64,000 bases of DNA from Paraburkholderia bonniea (GCF_009455625.1 NZ_QPEQ01000001.1:2232001-2296000), one strand, 5' to 3'; counted from the stretch's first letter, positions 35,905 through 46,053 are shown. Notes: a model not told the origin generated them from the letters alone. Numbers and translations are program-made.

Positions 35905-37038
35905 ATGAAGAAAGCTTTGCTCGCCGCATCGTTGCTGACCATGGGCGCAGCCGCTCATGCGCAAAGCAGCGTCACGCTCTACGGACGTCTTGACGCCGGG
36001 CTCGAATATATGTCGGGCGTACCGACAGGCGCCGGTCCGAACGGCCAGGCAACGGGCAGTGGCAGCCGTTTCCGCGCCGAAAGCGGCGACTGGGGCACCA
36101 GCCTGTGGGGGATGAAGGGTGTGGAAGATATCGGCGGCGGCAACAAAGTGCTGTTCCACCTTGAAGGCAGCTTCAATACGATGACGGGTGCCGGCCCTGG
36201 CGGCGGCGGGATCTTCAACCGGTGGGCCACGATCGGTGTCAGCAATGACAACTACGGCACGTTGCTGATGGGCCGTGAGCTGTTTATCGCCAATGGCGTG
36301 TGGGACTTCGATCCGTTTGGCCAGTCCAACTGGTCGTCAGCCTCGCTGGTGCGTGGACGCAACTGGACGCAATCGAGCAACAACATCTCGTATCAGTCAC
36401 CCAAAATCGCTGGCTTTGATATGTACGGCCAGTATTCGCTGTCCAATACCACCAACTGGAATGGCAACTCGCCGCTGGATGCCAATGGCAACCCAACCGG
36501 CCAGGGGCGTCAGGCTGGCCTGCAAATCACCTATACCGCGCCCGTGTTCCAGTTGCGCGGCATCTACGACGAAATCCGCAACCCGAATAACGGCCAGTTC
36601 ACCGACGCGTTCCAGTACTCACGCGAGTACACCGCGGCCGTCAATGTGTTCCTCGGCCAGTTCAAGATTCAGGCGGCTTACCAGGCCATCCGCACCAGCG
36701 GCGTAGCCACTGCGGCATCGGGCCTGATTCCAACTTCAATCGACCACGAATGGGGCGGCGTCACCTGGCAAGCAACGCCAGTCGCAGCGTTGATCGCGGC
36801 GGTGTATCACGTGAATGCGAACAAGGGTGGCGGCAACGCGACGATCTACACCGTGGGCGGCTCGTACAATTTGTCCAAGCGCACGCTGCTGGATATCCAG
36901 GTGGCGACGGTGCGTAACAGCAGCACCGCGAATTTCGGCTTGAATGCGAATGGCGCTGGCGTCACCTCAGCGACCGACAATCCGTTGGTTGGCCACAGCC
37001 AGTCGGGAGTGTATGCAGGCATCCAGCACGTGTTCTAA
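35905..37038 (+). CDS. outer-membrane porin, Gram-negative porin family
   Basis: Signal peptide MKKALLAASLLTMGAAAHA, mature start QSSVTLYGRLDAGLEY, and the final Phe (GVYAGIQHVF) needed for BAM-dependent insertion. The repeated amphipathic strands and motifs GVEDIGGGNKVLFHLEG and LLMGRELF match the 16-stranded trimeric porins of betaproteobacteria (OpcP type). 377 residues. GGAGGA six bases before the ATG selects this over a start four codons upstream. Followed by a strong terminator, so monocistronic. Confidence 0.93.
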   Translation: MKKALLAASLLTMGAAAHAQSSVTLYGRLDAGLEYMSGVPTGAGPNGQATGSGSRFRAESGDWGTSLWGMKGVEDIGGGNKVLFHLEGSFNTMTGAGPGGGGIFNRWATIGVSNDNYGTLLMGRELFIANGVWDFDPFGQSNWSSASLVRGRNWTQSSNNISYQSPKIAGFDMYGQYSLSNTTNWNGNSPLDANGNPTGQGRQAGLQITYTAPVFQLRGIYDEIRNPNNGQFTDAFQYSREYTAAVNVFLGQFKIQAAYQAIRTSGVATAASGLIPTSIDHEWGGVTWQATPVAALIAAVYHVNANKGGGNATIYTVGGSYNLSKRTLLDIQVATVRNSSTANFGLNANGAGVTSATDNPLVGHSQSGVYAGIQHVF

Positions 37039-37159
37039 AGCACGCACTGGCTGATACAGAAAGCGCAAGGGGCATAGGAGGCTTGCGCTCTCCTCGCCCC
37101 CGGGCCACAACAACACACGCTTGAAACGGTTTTCACGCTGCTATGAGAGGCGCGTACCA

Positions 37160-37193
37160 GTGCGATGTCCCCTTCGGGCATCGCACTTTTTTT
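37160..37193 (+). terminator. rho-independent terminator of the porin gene
   Basis: GTGCGATG and CATCGCAC with an inner CCC/GGG stem closed by CTTC, followed by seven T. Confidence 0.93.
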
Positions 37194-37245
37194 ATGTCTG
37201 CTTGATTGATAGCTGGCAGCGCTACGACTGCATCCGCCTGGCGGA

Positions 37246-37608
<363 letters not shown>

Positions 37609-37681
37609 TCATACAAAAAAATCGCGCAGCCAGAAGCCAGGAACCAATAGCCAGTCTAGTGCGCCGGATGAATGCGGCGCG

Positions 37682-39403
37682 TCAGGCCAGCGGCTCGGCA
37701 TAGCGGGAAGTAACCGGATAACGCCAGTCGCGGCCAAACGCCCGATGCGTCACGCGGATGCCGATGGGGGCCTGACGGCGTTTGTATTCGTTGAGCCGTA
37801 TCAGGCGAGTGACGCGCTGCACATCCTGCGCCGCATAGCCCGCCGCGACGATCTCGGCCAGCGAGCGGTCTTCTTCCATGTACATGCGCATGATCGCGTC
37901 CAGCACCTCGTAAGGTGGCAGGCTGTCCTGATCGGTCTGGTTCTCACGCAGCTCCGCCGATGGCGCACGCGTCAAAATCCGCTCCGGAATGATGTCGCGC
38001 AGCGCAAAGCAGCTCGCCGCATTGCGATACCGGCACAGCCGGTACACCAGCGTCTTGGCAATATCCTTGAGCACCGCGAAGCCACCCGCCATATCGCCAT
38101 ACAGCGTGCAATACCCCACCGCCATCTCGCTCTTGTTGCCGGTGGTCAGCACGATTGAGCCGAACTTGTTGGAGAGCGCCATCAGCAGCGTGCCGCGAAT
38201 TCGTGCCTGGATGTTTTCTTCGGTGGCGTCCGGCTCACGGCCCGCGAACTCACCCGCCAGCGCCGCGCCGAACGCGTCGAACATCGGTGCAATAGCGATC
38301 TCGTCATAACGCACCCCGGTGCGGCGCGCCATCTCGGCGGCATCGGTGGTGGAGATACCAGCGGTATAGCGCGACGGCATCATCACGGCACGCACACACT
38401 CCGGGCCTAGCGCATCGCAGGCCACGGCCAGCACCAGCGCGGAATCCACTCCGCCCGACAAACCGATCAACGCCCCCGGAAAACCGTTCTTGCCGATGTA
38501 ATCGCGCACGCCCAGCACGAGCGCGGCATAGACCTGCGCTTCCAGTGACTGCTCAGGCGCAATCGCACCTGGCACTGGCGTCGCGCCATCGAACTCGACC
38601 AGCGCGCAGCCTTCTTCAAACTGCGCCATGCGCGCCACTAGTTCACCCTGGGCATTGAGCACAAATGAACCGCCATCAAAAATCAGCTCATCCTGGCCGC
38701 CCACCATATTCACGTAGACCATCGGCAAGCCGGTTTCGCGGATGCGCGCGCGCAAGATTCCGGCGCGCACGGCACTTTTATCCAGATGAAAAGGCGAGCC
38801 ATTGGGGATCAGCAGCACTTGTGCGCCCGCGGCCTTCGCCTGCTGCGCCGCTGACGCGTGCCACACGTCTTCGCAGATCACCACGCCATAGCGCACGCCA
38901 TTCAGATCGAACACAAACGGCTCCGAGCCCGAGGCGAAATAGCGCTTTTCATCGAAGACTTCGGCGTTCGGCAAATCGTGTTTCAGATAGGTGCCGACGA
39001 TCTCGCCATCCCGCAGCAACGACGCCGCGTTAAACGTATCGACGGGTGGCACAGCCCGTGCAATCGGTGCCTGTGCCGGCGGTGCAGACGGTGCTGCTTG
39101 CGCTGATTGCCCCGACTGCTCCTCTGGCCGCACCCGGTGCGGATGGCCGACGATCACATGCAGGCCTGGCAGGGCTTTGAGCTGGGTGGCGAGGTCCGCC
39201 AAAGCGGCGGCGCTGGCCGCGTAAAACGCGGGACGCAGCAGCAGGTCTTCAGGGGGATAACCGGACAGCGCCAATTCAGGTGCGATCAGCAGTTGTGCGC
39301 CCTCGCGGTAAGCGGCATGGGCGGCGGCAACAAGGCGCGCGACATTGCCAGCGAAATCGCCGACGGTCACATTCAGTTGAGCAAGAGCGATCTGGGTCTT
39401 CAT
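37682..39403 (-). CDS. nadE: glutamine-dependent NAD+ synthetase
   Basis: Final step of NAD synthesis: deamido-NAD, ATP and glutamine to NAD. The N-terminal nitrilase-type amidotransferase (about 1-270) carries the Glu in PELALSGYPPEDLL, the Lys in LKHDLPN and the Cys in VICEDVWHA. The C-terminal synthetase has the PP-loop GLSGGVDSALVL and LTTGNKSEMAVGYCTLYGD. An Ala/Pro-rich insert around residues 100-125 (SAQAAPSAPPAQAP) is unusual and probably a surface loop. 573 residues. A 7-bp tandem array lies about 160 bp upstream of its start. Confidence 0.95.
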   Translation of the reverse strand: MKTQIALAQLNVTVGDFAGNVARLVAAAHAAYREGAQLLIAPELALSGYPPEDLLLRPAFYAASAAALADLATQLKALPGLHVIVGHPHRVRPEEQSGQSAQAAPSAPPAQAPIARAVPPVDTFNAASLLRDGEIVGTYLKHDLPNAEVFDEKRYFASGSEPFVFDLNGVRYGVVICEDVWHASAAQQAKAAGAQVLLIPNGSPFHLDKSAVRAGILRARIRETGLPMVYVNMVGGQDELIFDGGSFVLNAQGELVARMAQFEEGCALVEFDGATPVPGAIAPEQSLEAQVYAALVLGVRDYIGKNGFPGALIGLSGGVDSALVLAVACDALGPECVRAVMMPSRYTAGISTTDAAEMARRTGVRYDEIAIAPMFDAFGAALAGEFAGREPDATEENIQARIRGTLLMALSNKFGSIVLTTGNKSEMAVGYCTLYGDMAGGFAVLKDIAKTLVYRLCRYRNAASCFALRDIIPERILTRAPSAELRENQTDQDSLPPYEVLDAIMRMYMEEDRSLAEIVAAGYAAQDVQRVTRLIRLNEYKRRQAPIGIRVTHRAFGRDWRYPVTSRYAEPLA

Positions 39404-39563
39404 GGCTGGATCAAAAACGGGCCGCGAGCATGGCGCAGACAGATAAGACAGATGACGCGCTACCGGATGCAGCGCGGAAGGATTCAGGACGACGCACCAC
39501 CCGCATGCGTAAACGCGCGATTATCGCACGGGCCTTTTGCGCTGGCCGGTGCTCGCCATGGCC

Positions 39564-39814
39564 TTGGGGTTTGGGGTTTGGGGTTTGGGGTTTGGGGTTT
39601 GGGGTTTGGGGTTTGGACCTTGGACCTTGGACCTTGGACCTTGGACCTTGGACCTTGGACCTTGGACCTTGGGCTCCGGGCTCCGGGCTCTGGGGCTCTG
39701 GGGCTCTGGGGCTTTGGGGCTCCGGGCTTTGGGCTTTGGGCTTTGGGCTTTGGGCTTTGGGCTTTGGGCTTTGGGCTTTGGGCTTTGGGCTTTGGGGCTT
39801 TGGGGCTTTGGGGC
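39564..39814. repeat. 7-bp tandem array with changing unit, about 35 units
   Basis: Blocks follow each other: TTGGGGT copies, then TTGGACC copies, then GGGCTCC/GGGGCTCT, then TTGGGCT copies, then TTGGGGC. Period is mostly 7 with slips to 8. It lies between nadE (leftward, start 160 bp away) and the end of the acyltransferase gene. The frames through it (Gly-Phe-Gly-Val-Trp) are artefacts. Confidence 0.97.
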
Positions 39815-39927
39815 AAAGCAATGGGGATGCCCGAACTACGCGATAACTTCGCGGCACACGGAGCCAGGCGCGCCTTGGGTCTCCCAGCTCTTCCAGCCCT
39901 TCCCACCCTGAAGCCAAGTTACTCAGC

Positions 39928-41073
39928 TCACTCCGGCAAACCTTGAGCACGCTTGAATGGCGTATGCGCTTCCAGCTCACCCATGTGCTGCTCCATCACT
40001 GCGGTCTCGCGGCCCAGGAACCGGGCGATCGCCTCGGCAAACTGCGGCTCGGCAATCCAGTGCGCCGACCAGGTGGCGGTTGGCAGCAAGCCGCGCGACA
40101 TCTTGTGCACGCCCTGCGCGCCGCCCTCGAAACTAGCGAGTTGATTCTCGATGCAGTATTCGATGCCCTGCATATAGCAAGTCTCGAAGTGCAGCCCCGA
40201 AATAAACGCCCGGGTGCCCCAGTAACGGCCATACATGGTGTCGCCCGCAATCACATTGAGCGCACACGCGAGCCGCTCACCATCGCGCTCGGCCAGCACC
40301 AGCATGATTGCGTCAGGCATCGTGGCATGCAGCTGGAAGAAAAACGCCTCACTCAGATACGGCGGATTCCAGTGCTCACGATAGGTGTTGGCATAGCACT
40401 CGTAGAAAAACCCGAGCGTCCCGGCGTCAATCTCAGCGCCACGCAACCAGCGAAAGCTCACGCCGGCGTCTGCCACCCGGCGCCGGTCTTGCCGGATCTT
40501 CTTGCGCTTGTCGTGGTTCATCAGCGCGAGAAACGTATCGAAGCTGGTGTAAGCGGCGTTTTCCCAATGAAACTGCACGCCCTCGCGCAGCATGTAACCG
40601 GCTTCGGTCAGCGCCTGCAAATCGGCCTCATGAGAAAACAGCACGTGAATTGACGACACCTCAAGCTGCTGCGCCAGCGCAATCGCGCCACGGGCCAGCA
40701 ACACCCGTGCCGTATGCGTCGCGGCCAGCAAGCGCGGCCCCGTGACCGGCGAAAACGGCACCGCCGACACCAGCTTGGGGTAATAGCGCAAACCATGACG
40801 CTGGAAAGCATCCGCCCACGCATGGTCAAACACGTATTCGCCGCGTGAGTGCGTTTTCAGATAAAGCGGCATGGCTCCCGTCAGTGCGCCATCCTCGCGC
40901 AACAGCAGATAGCGCGGTTGCCAGCCGGTCTGCGCCGAAGCGCACTGGCTGTCATGCAAGGCACTGACAAACGCATGCGCGACAAATGGATTGCCTTGCG
41001 TGAGGGCATCCCATTGCACCGCTGGGATGTCTGAAACGGAATCGACCACATGAATTTCAACCTGACTGCTCAC
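39928..41073 (-). CDS. GNAT-type acyltransferase, FemAB/DUF482-like
   Basis: 381 residues of the peptidogalycan-biosynthesis (DUF482) group with a GNAT-like fold. Landmarks: DIPAVQWDALTQGNPFVAHA, CASAQTGWQPRYLLL, PVTGPRLLA, the basic helix NHDKRKKIRQDRRRVADAG, GRYWGTRAFISGLHFETCYM and EGGAQGVHKMSRGLLPT. Members are widespread in proteobacteria; the acceptor is unknown. Start is GTG with GGAG about ten bases ahead. Monocistronic as far as seen. Confidence 0.88.
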   Translation of the reverse strand: MSSQVEIHVVDSVSDIPAVQWDALTQGNPFVAHAFVSALHDSQCASAQTGWQPRYLLLREDGALTGAMPLYLKTHSRGEYVFDHAWADAFQRHGLRYYPKLVSAVPFSPVTGPRLLAATHTARVLLARGAIALAQQLEVSSIHVLFSHEADLQALTEAGYMLREGVQFHWENAAYTSFDTFLALMNHDKRKKIRQDRRRVADAGVSFRWLRGAEIDAGTLGFFYECYANTYREHWNPPYLSEAFFFQLHATMPDAIMLVLAERDGERLACALNVIAGDTMYGRYWGTRAFISGLHFETCYMQGIEYCIENQLASFEGGAQGVHKMSRGLLPTATWSAHWIAEPQFAEAIARFLGRETAVMEQHMGELEAHTPFKRAQGLPE

Positions 41074-41304
41074 CGTGACTTCACTCCTGAACCTGCTGGC
41101 TACTGGCTACTGGCCGCTAACCGCTAGCGGCCGGCTGCCGCTGATTGCCGCTGACTACCACTAACTACCGCTGACCAGCGGCAAAGCGGCATTGTCGCTG
41201 GAATACCAGGCATCCGGAAGCGCCGGTGGCTCTCCCTCCCTGGCCTCGAACCTGGCACCAGGCCGCCTGAAAATATCGGCCCGGTTATTTCACCTCGGTC
41301 TCGG

Positions 41305-41733
41305 TTACTTCGCCTGATGAGTCCGCAGCAGATTGTCCGCTTGCCATTTAACCCGGCGGCAATCGCCCTTGAGCCGCGCGGCGAAATCCTCCGGATCGCT
41401 CAAGCGCAGCGCCTGCATCTGGATTGCGCCATCTTCTTCACGACGCCAGCCCACTTGCCAGCGCTCGTCAAAATCGTCGACCCCTGTCAGCGCCGTTTTC
41501 AGCCGCTCACGGTAGCTGGCCACCTGCTCCGGCGCAAAGCCGCAAAACTCCTGCGCGAAATGCGCTCGCTCACCTGCTACTTCGACGGTTTGACTGGTGC
41601 GCTCATCGCTGGCAAACGCCATCGTGCTCACGCCGGAAAGCCCCGTCATGCCCAGCACGCTCAGCGCAAACCACACCCGCAGCACGAACCGAAACGTGCA
41701 CCGCTGTTGCCTCTTCTGCTGTCTTCGCTTCAC
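41305..41733 (-). CDS. exported hypothetical protein, 142 aa
   Basis: A basic N-terminus (MKRRQQKRQQRCTFR) and hydrophobic stretch FVLRVWFALSVLGMTGLSG, with a cleavage-like MAFASDE, make a signal peptide. The mature part is helical and acidic/basic mixed (FAPEQVASYRERLKTALTG) with two Cys, perhaps a disulfide. Start is GTG with GGAG eight bases ahead. No family recognised. Confidence 0.65.
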   Translation of the reverse strand: MKRRQQKRQQRCTFRFVLRVWFALSVLGMTGLSGVSTMAFASDERTSQTVEVAGERAHFAQEFCGFAPEQVASYRERLKTALTGVDDFDERWQVGWRREEDGAIQMQALRLSDPEDFAARLKGDCRRVKWQADNLLRTHQAK

Positions 41734-41849
41734 GAGCGTCTCCTTTGTTGTTAGTGCGTGATACAGCTTGGGTTATAGATGATGCCCGCGCCATGCGCTG
41801 ATTCCTGTGGCCCGGCATTGCACTGCAGCGCGGCTGGTGCACCGCCTGA

Positions 41850-41915
41850 AGGGGAACTGAGCGGAAACTAAACGAAAACCCAACGGGAACTGAAGGGAAA
41901 CTGAACGGAAAATCA
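41850..41915. repeat. degenerate tandem array, unit about 11 bp
   Basis: About six imperfect copies of GGAAACTGAAC follow each other (GGGAACTGAGC, GGAAACTAAAC, GAAAACCCAAC, GGGAACTGAAG, GGAAACTGAAC, GGAAAATC). Lies between the exported protein gene and the divergent GIY-YIG gene. Confidence 0.65.
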
Positions 41916-42034
41916 CTTGCAGCGGGCCGCCGGGAACGGCATTGTGCGAACCTGTCAGCGCTCACCTGCCTGGCTTACTTTCATTTGCTGCCACTTAATG
42001 CTTCGCTGATTCCGCTTTTTATCGCGCCGCCCTC

Positions 42035-42358
42035 ATGTCCTGGTTTGTCTATCTGATCGAATGCGTCGATAACAGCATCTACACCGGCATCACCACCGAT
42101 GTCGACGCGCGTTTTCACAAACACCTGAACGGCACCGGTGCGCGCTATACGCGTTCACGCAAGCCGGTGCGCTTGCTGGCGTCATTCGAATGCGCTGATC
42201 GCGCCAGCGCCTCGCGCGCCGAATACTGGATCAAACGGCTTAGCGCCAGCGAGAAGCGCGCACTGGCAGCGGGCCAGCGCACGCTTGAATCGGTACTGCC
42301 GGTTGTGATGGAAGAGCATGCAGCGCCGCCAGACGACGACGTGCAGAAGATCACTTAA
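42035..42358 (+). CDS. GIY-YIG domain protein, UPF0213 family
   Basis: 107 residues. The GIY-YIG core is FVYLIECVDNSIYTGITTDV followed by RFHKHLNGTGARYTRSRKPV and the Glu of RAEYWIKRLSASEKRAL. It matches the YhbQ group of small putative endonucleases, whose substrate is not settled. No clear SD; ATG at MSWFVYLIEC chosen by family. Confidence 0.9.
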   Translation: MSWFVYLIECVDNSIYTGITTDVDARFHKHLNGTGARYTRSRKPVRLLASFECADRASASRAEYWIKRLSASEKRALAAGQRTLESVLPVVMEEHAAPPDDDVQKIT

Positions 42359-42495
42359 CGGCCTTTGGCCCATGCAACGCGGCGATGCCGCTGTGCCGCG
42401 TCCCATGTAACTTGCCGCACCTCGCCGGTTCAGCCAATGCAGCAAGCATCTCGCCAGGCTCTCCGCCCCGCTGGTTCGGAGCGGCCTCAAATCAA

Positions 42496-42580
<85 letters not shown>

Positions 42581-42585
42581 AGGAT

Positions 42586-43383
42586 TTATTTCATGCGATC
42601 CGCTCTTGTGCCGCCCAGTTCATGTGAAATTCCTGCGGCGGCGTTCACCACCACCGGAATCAGCTCCTGCATCCGCTCGGTCGACATGTAAGGGAGCGTG
42701 CTGGAGACACTGACGGCCGCGACGATTTCGCCGGAAGCATCACGGATAGGTGCAGCCACACAGCGAATCGACGGCTCGTTATCTTCCAGGTCGAGCGCAT
42801 AGCCACCAGCCGCATATTCCTGCATTCGCTGCTGAAACGCCTTCCAGTGCATCTTCGGTGCCAGCGCGTAGGCCGCAGCCCCTGATCCGCCCGCCGAAGC
42901 ATCAAAGAGCTTTTTCCACTCCGCCTCATTGAGGTCGAGCATCAACGCTTTGCCTACCCCCGTGCGCGCAACCGGCATCCGGTGGCCAATCCTTGAGCGC
43001 ATCTCAAGGCCGAATTTGCCGGCGATCTTGTCCATATACAGCACCTCATCGCCCTCTCGCACCGCCAGATGAATGGTGCAGCCCGTAGCCTGAGCCAGCG
43101 CTGCAACGAAAGGTTTGGCGATGGTGGCCAGCGAGATTTCATCGCGCGCCTGAAAACCCAGTTCGATCAGGCGGGAACCCAGCGTGTAACCGATTCCGGG
43201 CAGGTTACACAGATATCGCTCCTGAACCAGGCACGCAGCAAGACGGTGCGTCGTGCTGCGGGTCGTGCCAACCATGTGCCCGATTTCCTTCAAATCCCGT
43301 GCGCCAGCCGCCACTGCCTGCACTACCGCTAAACCACGCAATAGCGTCTGCACCCCTGTGGGCGCGCTGATGTCCTGTGTCAT
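42586..43383 (-). CDS. IclR-family regulator of the sugar-acid cluster
   Basis: 265 residues: winged helix at the N-terminus (LRGLAVVQAVAAGARDLKEI, GTTRSTTHRLAACLVQE) and an IclR ligand domain (FVAALAQATGCTIHLAVREG, MPVARTGVGKALM, ALDLEDNEPSIRCVAAPI). It is divergent from a catabolic operon for aldonates and most likely represses it until a pathway sugar acid or KDG-type intermediate binds (inference). ATG at MTQDISAPTG fits family length; an in-frame ATG 13 codons upstream is possible. Confidence 0.88.
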   Translation of the reverse strand: MTQDISAPTGVQTLLRGLAVVQAVAAGARDLKEIGHMVGTTRSTTHRLAACLVQERYLCNLPGIGYTLGSRLIELGFQARDEISLATIAKPFVAALAQATGCTIHLAVREGDEVLYMDKIAGKFGLEMRSRIGHRMPVARTGVGKALMLDLNEAEWKKLFDASAGGSGAAAYALAPKMHWKAFQQRMQEYAAGGYALDLEDNEPSIRCVAAPIRDASGEIVAAVSVSSTLPYMSTERMQELIPVVVNAAAGISHELGGTRADRMK

Positions 43384-43672
43384 GTCGCTCGAGTCTCGTG
43401 GTTGTGTTGGCACGGAAGGCATTCTATGCGAGCCACAGCGGCAGGAACTAGTAGAAACCCGCGATAGATCCACATCTGTCAGTTGATGCATCAGCCAGAA
43501 TAAATTCCATATATTGGGATACAAGCTCACATATTGACGAGATTTTTATCTATCAGTAGAGTTCGCCAATCACCTGCTTCGCACTCCCAAAGCATCGATC
43601 GAATTGCCGTAGACATACACATAGAAGTAACGACGAGCGAATTACAACGCTCGCCCTGATGGAGACCAATCA
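43384..43672. promoter_or_regulatory. divergent control region, IclR regulator / catabolic operon
   Basis: AT-rich around 43495-43545, with ATATTGGGATACAAGCTCAC and CACATATTGACG nearby; these could hold the IclR operator and promoter. Not resolved further. Confidence 0.4.
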
Positions 43673-44992
43673 ATGAATCGTCAAGCAAACGGGCTGGATG
43701 CCGCGACCATCGGACGGCTGAATCTCCGCCTGATGCCTTTTCTAATGCTGCTGTATCTAGTGGCCTATATCGACCGCGCCAACATCTCGGTCGCTGCATT
43801 ACAAATGAACGCCGATCTCCAGTTGAGCGCAGAAATGTATGGGCTCGGAGCCGGCCTCTTCTACATCACCTACATCCTGCTTGAAGTCCCAAGCAACCTG
43901 ATCCTCGCCCGTGTCGGTGCGCGCCGCTGGATCGCCCGCATCATGATTACCTGGGGCATCATCGCCACCGGCATGGCTTTCATCCAGACGCCCGCACAGT
44001 TCTATGGCATGCGGGTGCTGCTAGGCGCGGCAGAAGCCGGGTTCACGCCAGGCATCATTTACTACATTTCACGCTGGTATCCATCAAACGGCCGGGCCCG
44101 GGCGATGTCGTTCTTCTATATCGCGGCGGCGCTGGCTTCCCTGATCGGCTTGCCGTTATCAGGTGCATTGCTGAACATGCATGGCATTTTTGGCCTGGAA
44201 GGATGGCGCTGGATGTTCTTCCTCGAAGGCCTCCCCGCTGTGCTGCTTGGTTTCGTCGTGCTGCGCAAGCTGCCCGATCACCCTGAACAGGCCACCTGGC
44301 TTTCTGCGGATCAACTCGGATGGCTCAAGCGCGCCCTCGCTCAAGAAGCGCCACGCAATGCTGAAGAGCATGGCGTAGCAGCACTGAAGGCGGCTTTTGG
44401 CAATGGTCAGGTCTGGGCGCTCGCCGCGTTCTGGCTGTTGCAGGCCTTCGGCACGATCGGCATCACCTTGTTTCTGCCGCTGCTGGTCAAAAACATTTCA
44501 GGCCAGTCCAACTTCGTCGTCAGCGCGCTATCGGCCTTGCCGTTCCTGTTCGCCTGCATCTTCATGTATTGCAACGGCCGCCATTCCGACCTCACCCGTG
44601 AGCGCGCGTTGCACCTTGGCCTGCCGCTCCTGCTCAGTGGCACCTTGCTGGCAGGCTGCATCTATGTCGCGCATCTGGGCTACCTCCCCGTTGCCTACGC
44701 CATGCTGGTGCTGGCAGTTGGCTTGAACTGGGCTGTCACACCCGTGTTCTGGGCGGTAACCACCGAGTACGTCTCCGGCATGACTGCGGCGGCGGCGATT
44801 GCGTTAATCAATGCGGTCGCCAATATCGCGGGTCTTGCCCTGCCCCCCGTGATGGGGCGTATCAAGGACGTCACCCACTCCTACGATCTGGCGCTGTTGC
44901 TGGTTGCCGCTGCACTGCTCATTGGCGGCGCACTCGGCTTGCGCATCGCATCCCGGAGTCAGCGGGCCAAGCAGGTGCAGCGCCATGCCTAG
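43673..44992 (+). CDS. MFS sugar-acid permease (anion:cation symporter family)
   Basis: 439 residues, 12 predicted helices. Helix 1 text LLYLVAYIDRANISVAALQM and LLGAAEAGFTPGIIYYISRW are signatures of the ACS family (galactonate, glucarate, phthalate transporters). It is first gene of the catabolic operon behind the IclR region. TGGAG SD. Likely takes up the aldonate substrate by H+ symport. Confidence 0.9.
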   Translation: MNRQANGLDAATIGRLNLRLMPFLMLLYLVAYIDRANISVAALQMNADLQLSAEMYGLGAGLFYITYILLEVPSNLILARVGARRWIARIMITWGIIATGMAFIQTPAQFYGMRVLLGAAEAGFTPGIIYYISRWYPSNGRARAMSFFYIAAALASLIGLPLSGALLNMHGIFGLEGWRWMFFLEGLPAVLLGFVVLRKLPDHPEQATWLSADQLGWLKRALAQEAPRNAEEHGVAALKAAFGNGQVWALAAFWLLQAFGTIGITLFLPLLVKNISGQSNFVVSALSALPFLFACIFMYCNGRHSDLTRERALHLGLPLLLSGTLLAGCIYVAHLGYLPVAYAMLVLAVGLNWAVTPVFWAVTTEYVSGMTAAAAIALINAVANIAGLALPPVMGRIKDVTHSYDLALLLVAAALLIGGALGLRIASRSQRAKQVQRHA

Positions 44993-45058
44993 CCCTGCGG
45001 GTCATCTCTTCGTTTTCCTCACGTTCATCACGTTCCTCACTTTTCGGCCGGAAAAGCT

Positions 45059-45991
45059 ATGAAACCCAGTCTGCTCGTTGTTGCCAGGTTGCCCGATGCC
45101 CTACAGCACCAACTGAATACGCATTTCGATTGCCACCACGCCACGCAACTCGACGAAGCCAGCCTGGCAGCACTCGCGCCCAGGCTGCGCGGGATTGCCG
45201 CCAACGGCGAATCAAGCGTGACGCGCGCGCTGATCGCGCGCTTACCGGCCCTCGAAATCATCGCCGTGTTTGGTGTTGGCTACGACGGCATTGATGTCGA
45301 GGCAGCGCGTGAGCACGCGGTGCATGTCACCCACACGCCGGACGTCCTGACCGACGACGTCGCCGATTTCGCCATCGCGCTGCTGCTCGCCACCGCGCGC
45401 CGGGTAGTGTCCGCCGACCGTTTTGTCCGGCGCGGACAATGGCCAGCGGGGCAATATCCGTTAAGCACGCGGGTTTCCGGCAAGCGCCTCGGCATCGTCG
45501 GCCTGGGCCGCATCGGCCAGGCCATCGCACAACGCGCGGCCGCCTTCGGCATGCACCTCGCCTATACCGGCCGCAGCCGTAAAACGGATGTCAGTTACGC
45601 ATGGTTCCCCGATCCTCAAACACTCGCTGCCAACGTTGATTTTCTGGTGGTGTGCGCCTATGGCGGGCCGACCACACGTGCGCTCATTGATGCCCGGGTA
45701 CTCCAGGCGCTCGGGCCCAACGGCTTGCTCATCAACGTGGCACGTGGGTCTGTCATTGATGAAACAGCGCTGGTCAATGCGCTGCGCGAGAACACAATTG
45801 GTGGTGCCGGGCTTGATGTCTTTTGCCATGAACCACAAGTACCCGCCGCGCTGTTTGATCTCGACAACGTGGTGCTGACACCTCACATGGCCAGCGGTAC
45901 AGCATCGACCCGCCAGGCTATGGCCGATCTCACGTTCGACAACCTGGACGCGCATTTTTCGGGGCGGCCCCTGCCAACACCGGTGCCCTGA
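45059..45991 (+). CDS. D-2-hydroxyacid dehydrogenase, glyoxylate/hydroxypyruvate reductase-like
   Basis: 310 residues. Rossmann motif LGIVGLGRIGQAIAQRAAAF, catalytic Arg in INVARGSVIDETALVNALR, Glu in LDVFCHEPQVP, His in VVLTPHMASGT. Reduces 2-oxo acids with NAD(P)H. In this cluster it could reduce hydroxypyruvate, glyoxylate or a 2-keto-3-deoxy acid; the substrate is not decided by sequence. Second gene of the operon. Confidence 0.9.
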   Translation: MKPSLLVVARLPDALQHQLNTHFDCHHATQLDEASLAALAPRLRGIAANGESSVTRALIARLPALEIIAVFGVGYDGIDVEAAREHAVHVTHTPDVLTDDVADFAIALLLATARRVVSADRFVRRGQWPAGQYPLSTRVSGKRLGIVGLGRIGQAIAQRAAAFGMHLAYTGRSRKTDVSYAWFPDPQTLAANVDFLVVCAYGGPTTRALIDARVLQALGPNGLLINVARGSVIDETALVNALRENTIGGAGLDVFCHEPQVPAALFDLDNVVLTPHMASGTASTRQAMADLTFDNLDAHFSGRPLPTPVP

Positions 45992-46053
45992 ACCCGCGAG
46001 AGCCAATAGCCAATACCTGCCATCCACCCAACAACCATAAACAAGGTGACTGC

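Noticed and set aside
39107..39980. Gly/Trp/Phe-rich and Pro/Lys/Gln-rich frames in both strands
   Set aside because: Products of the heptamer array.
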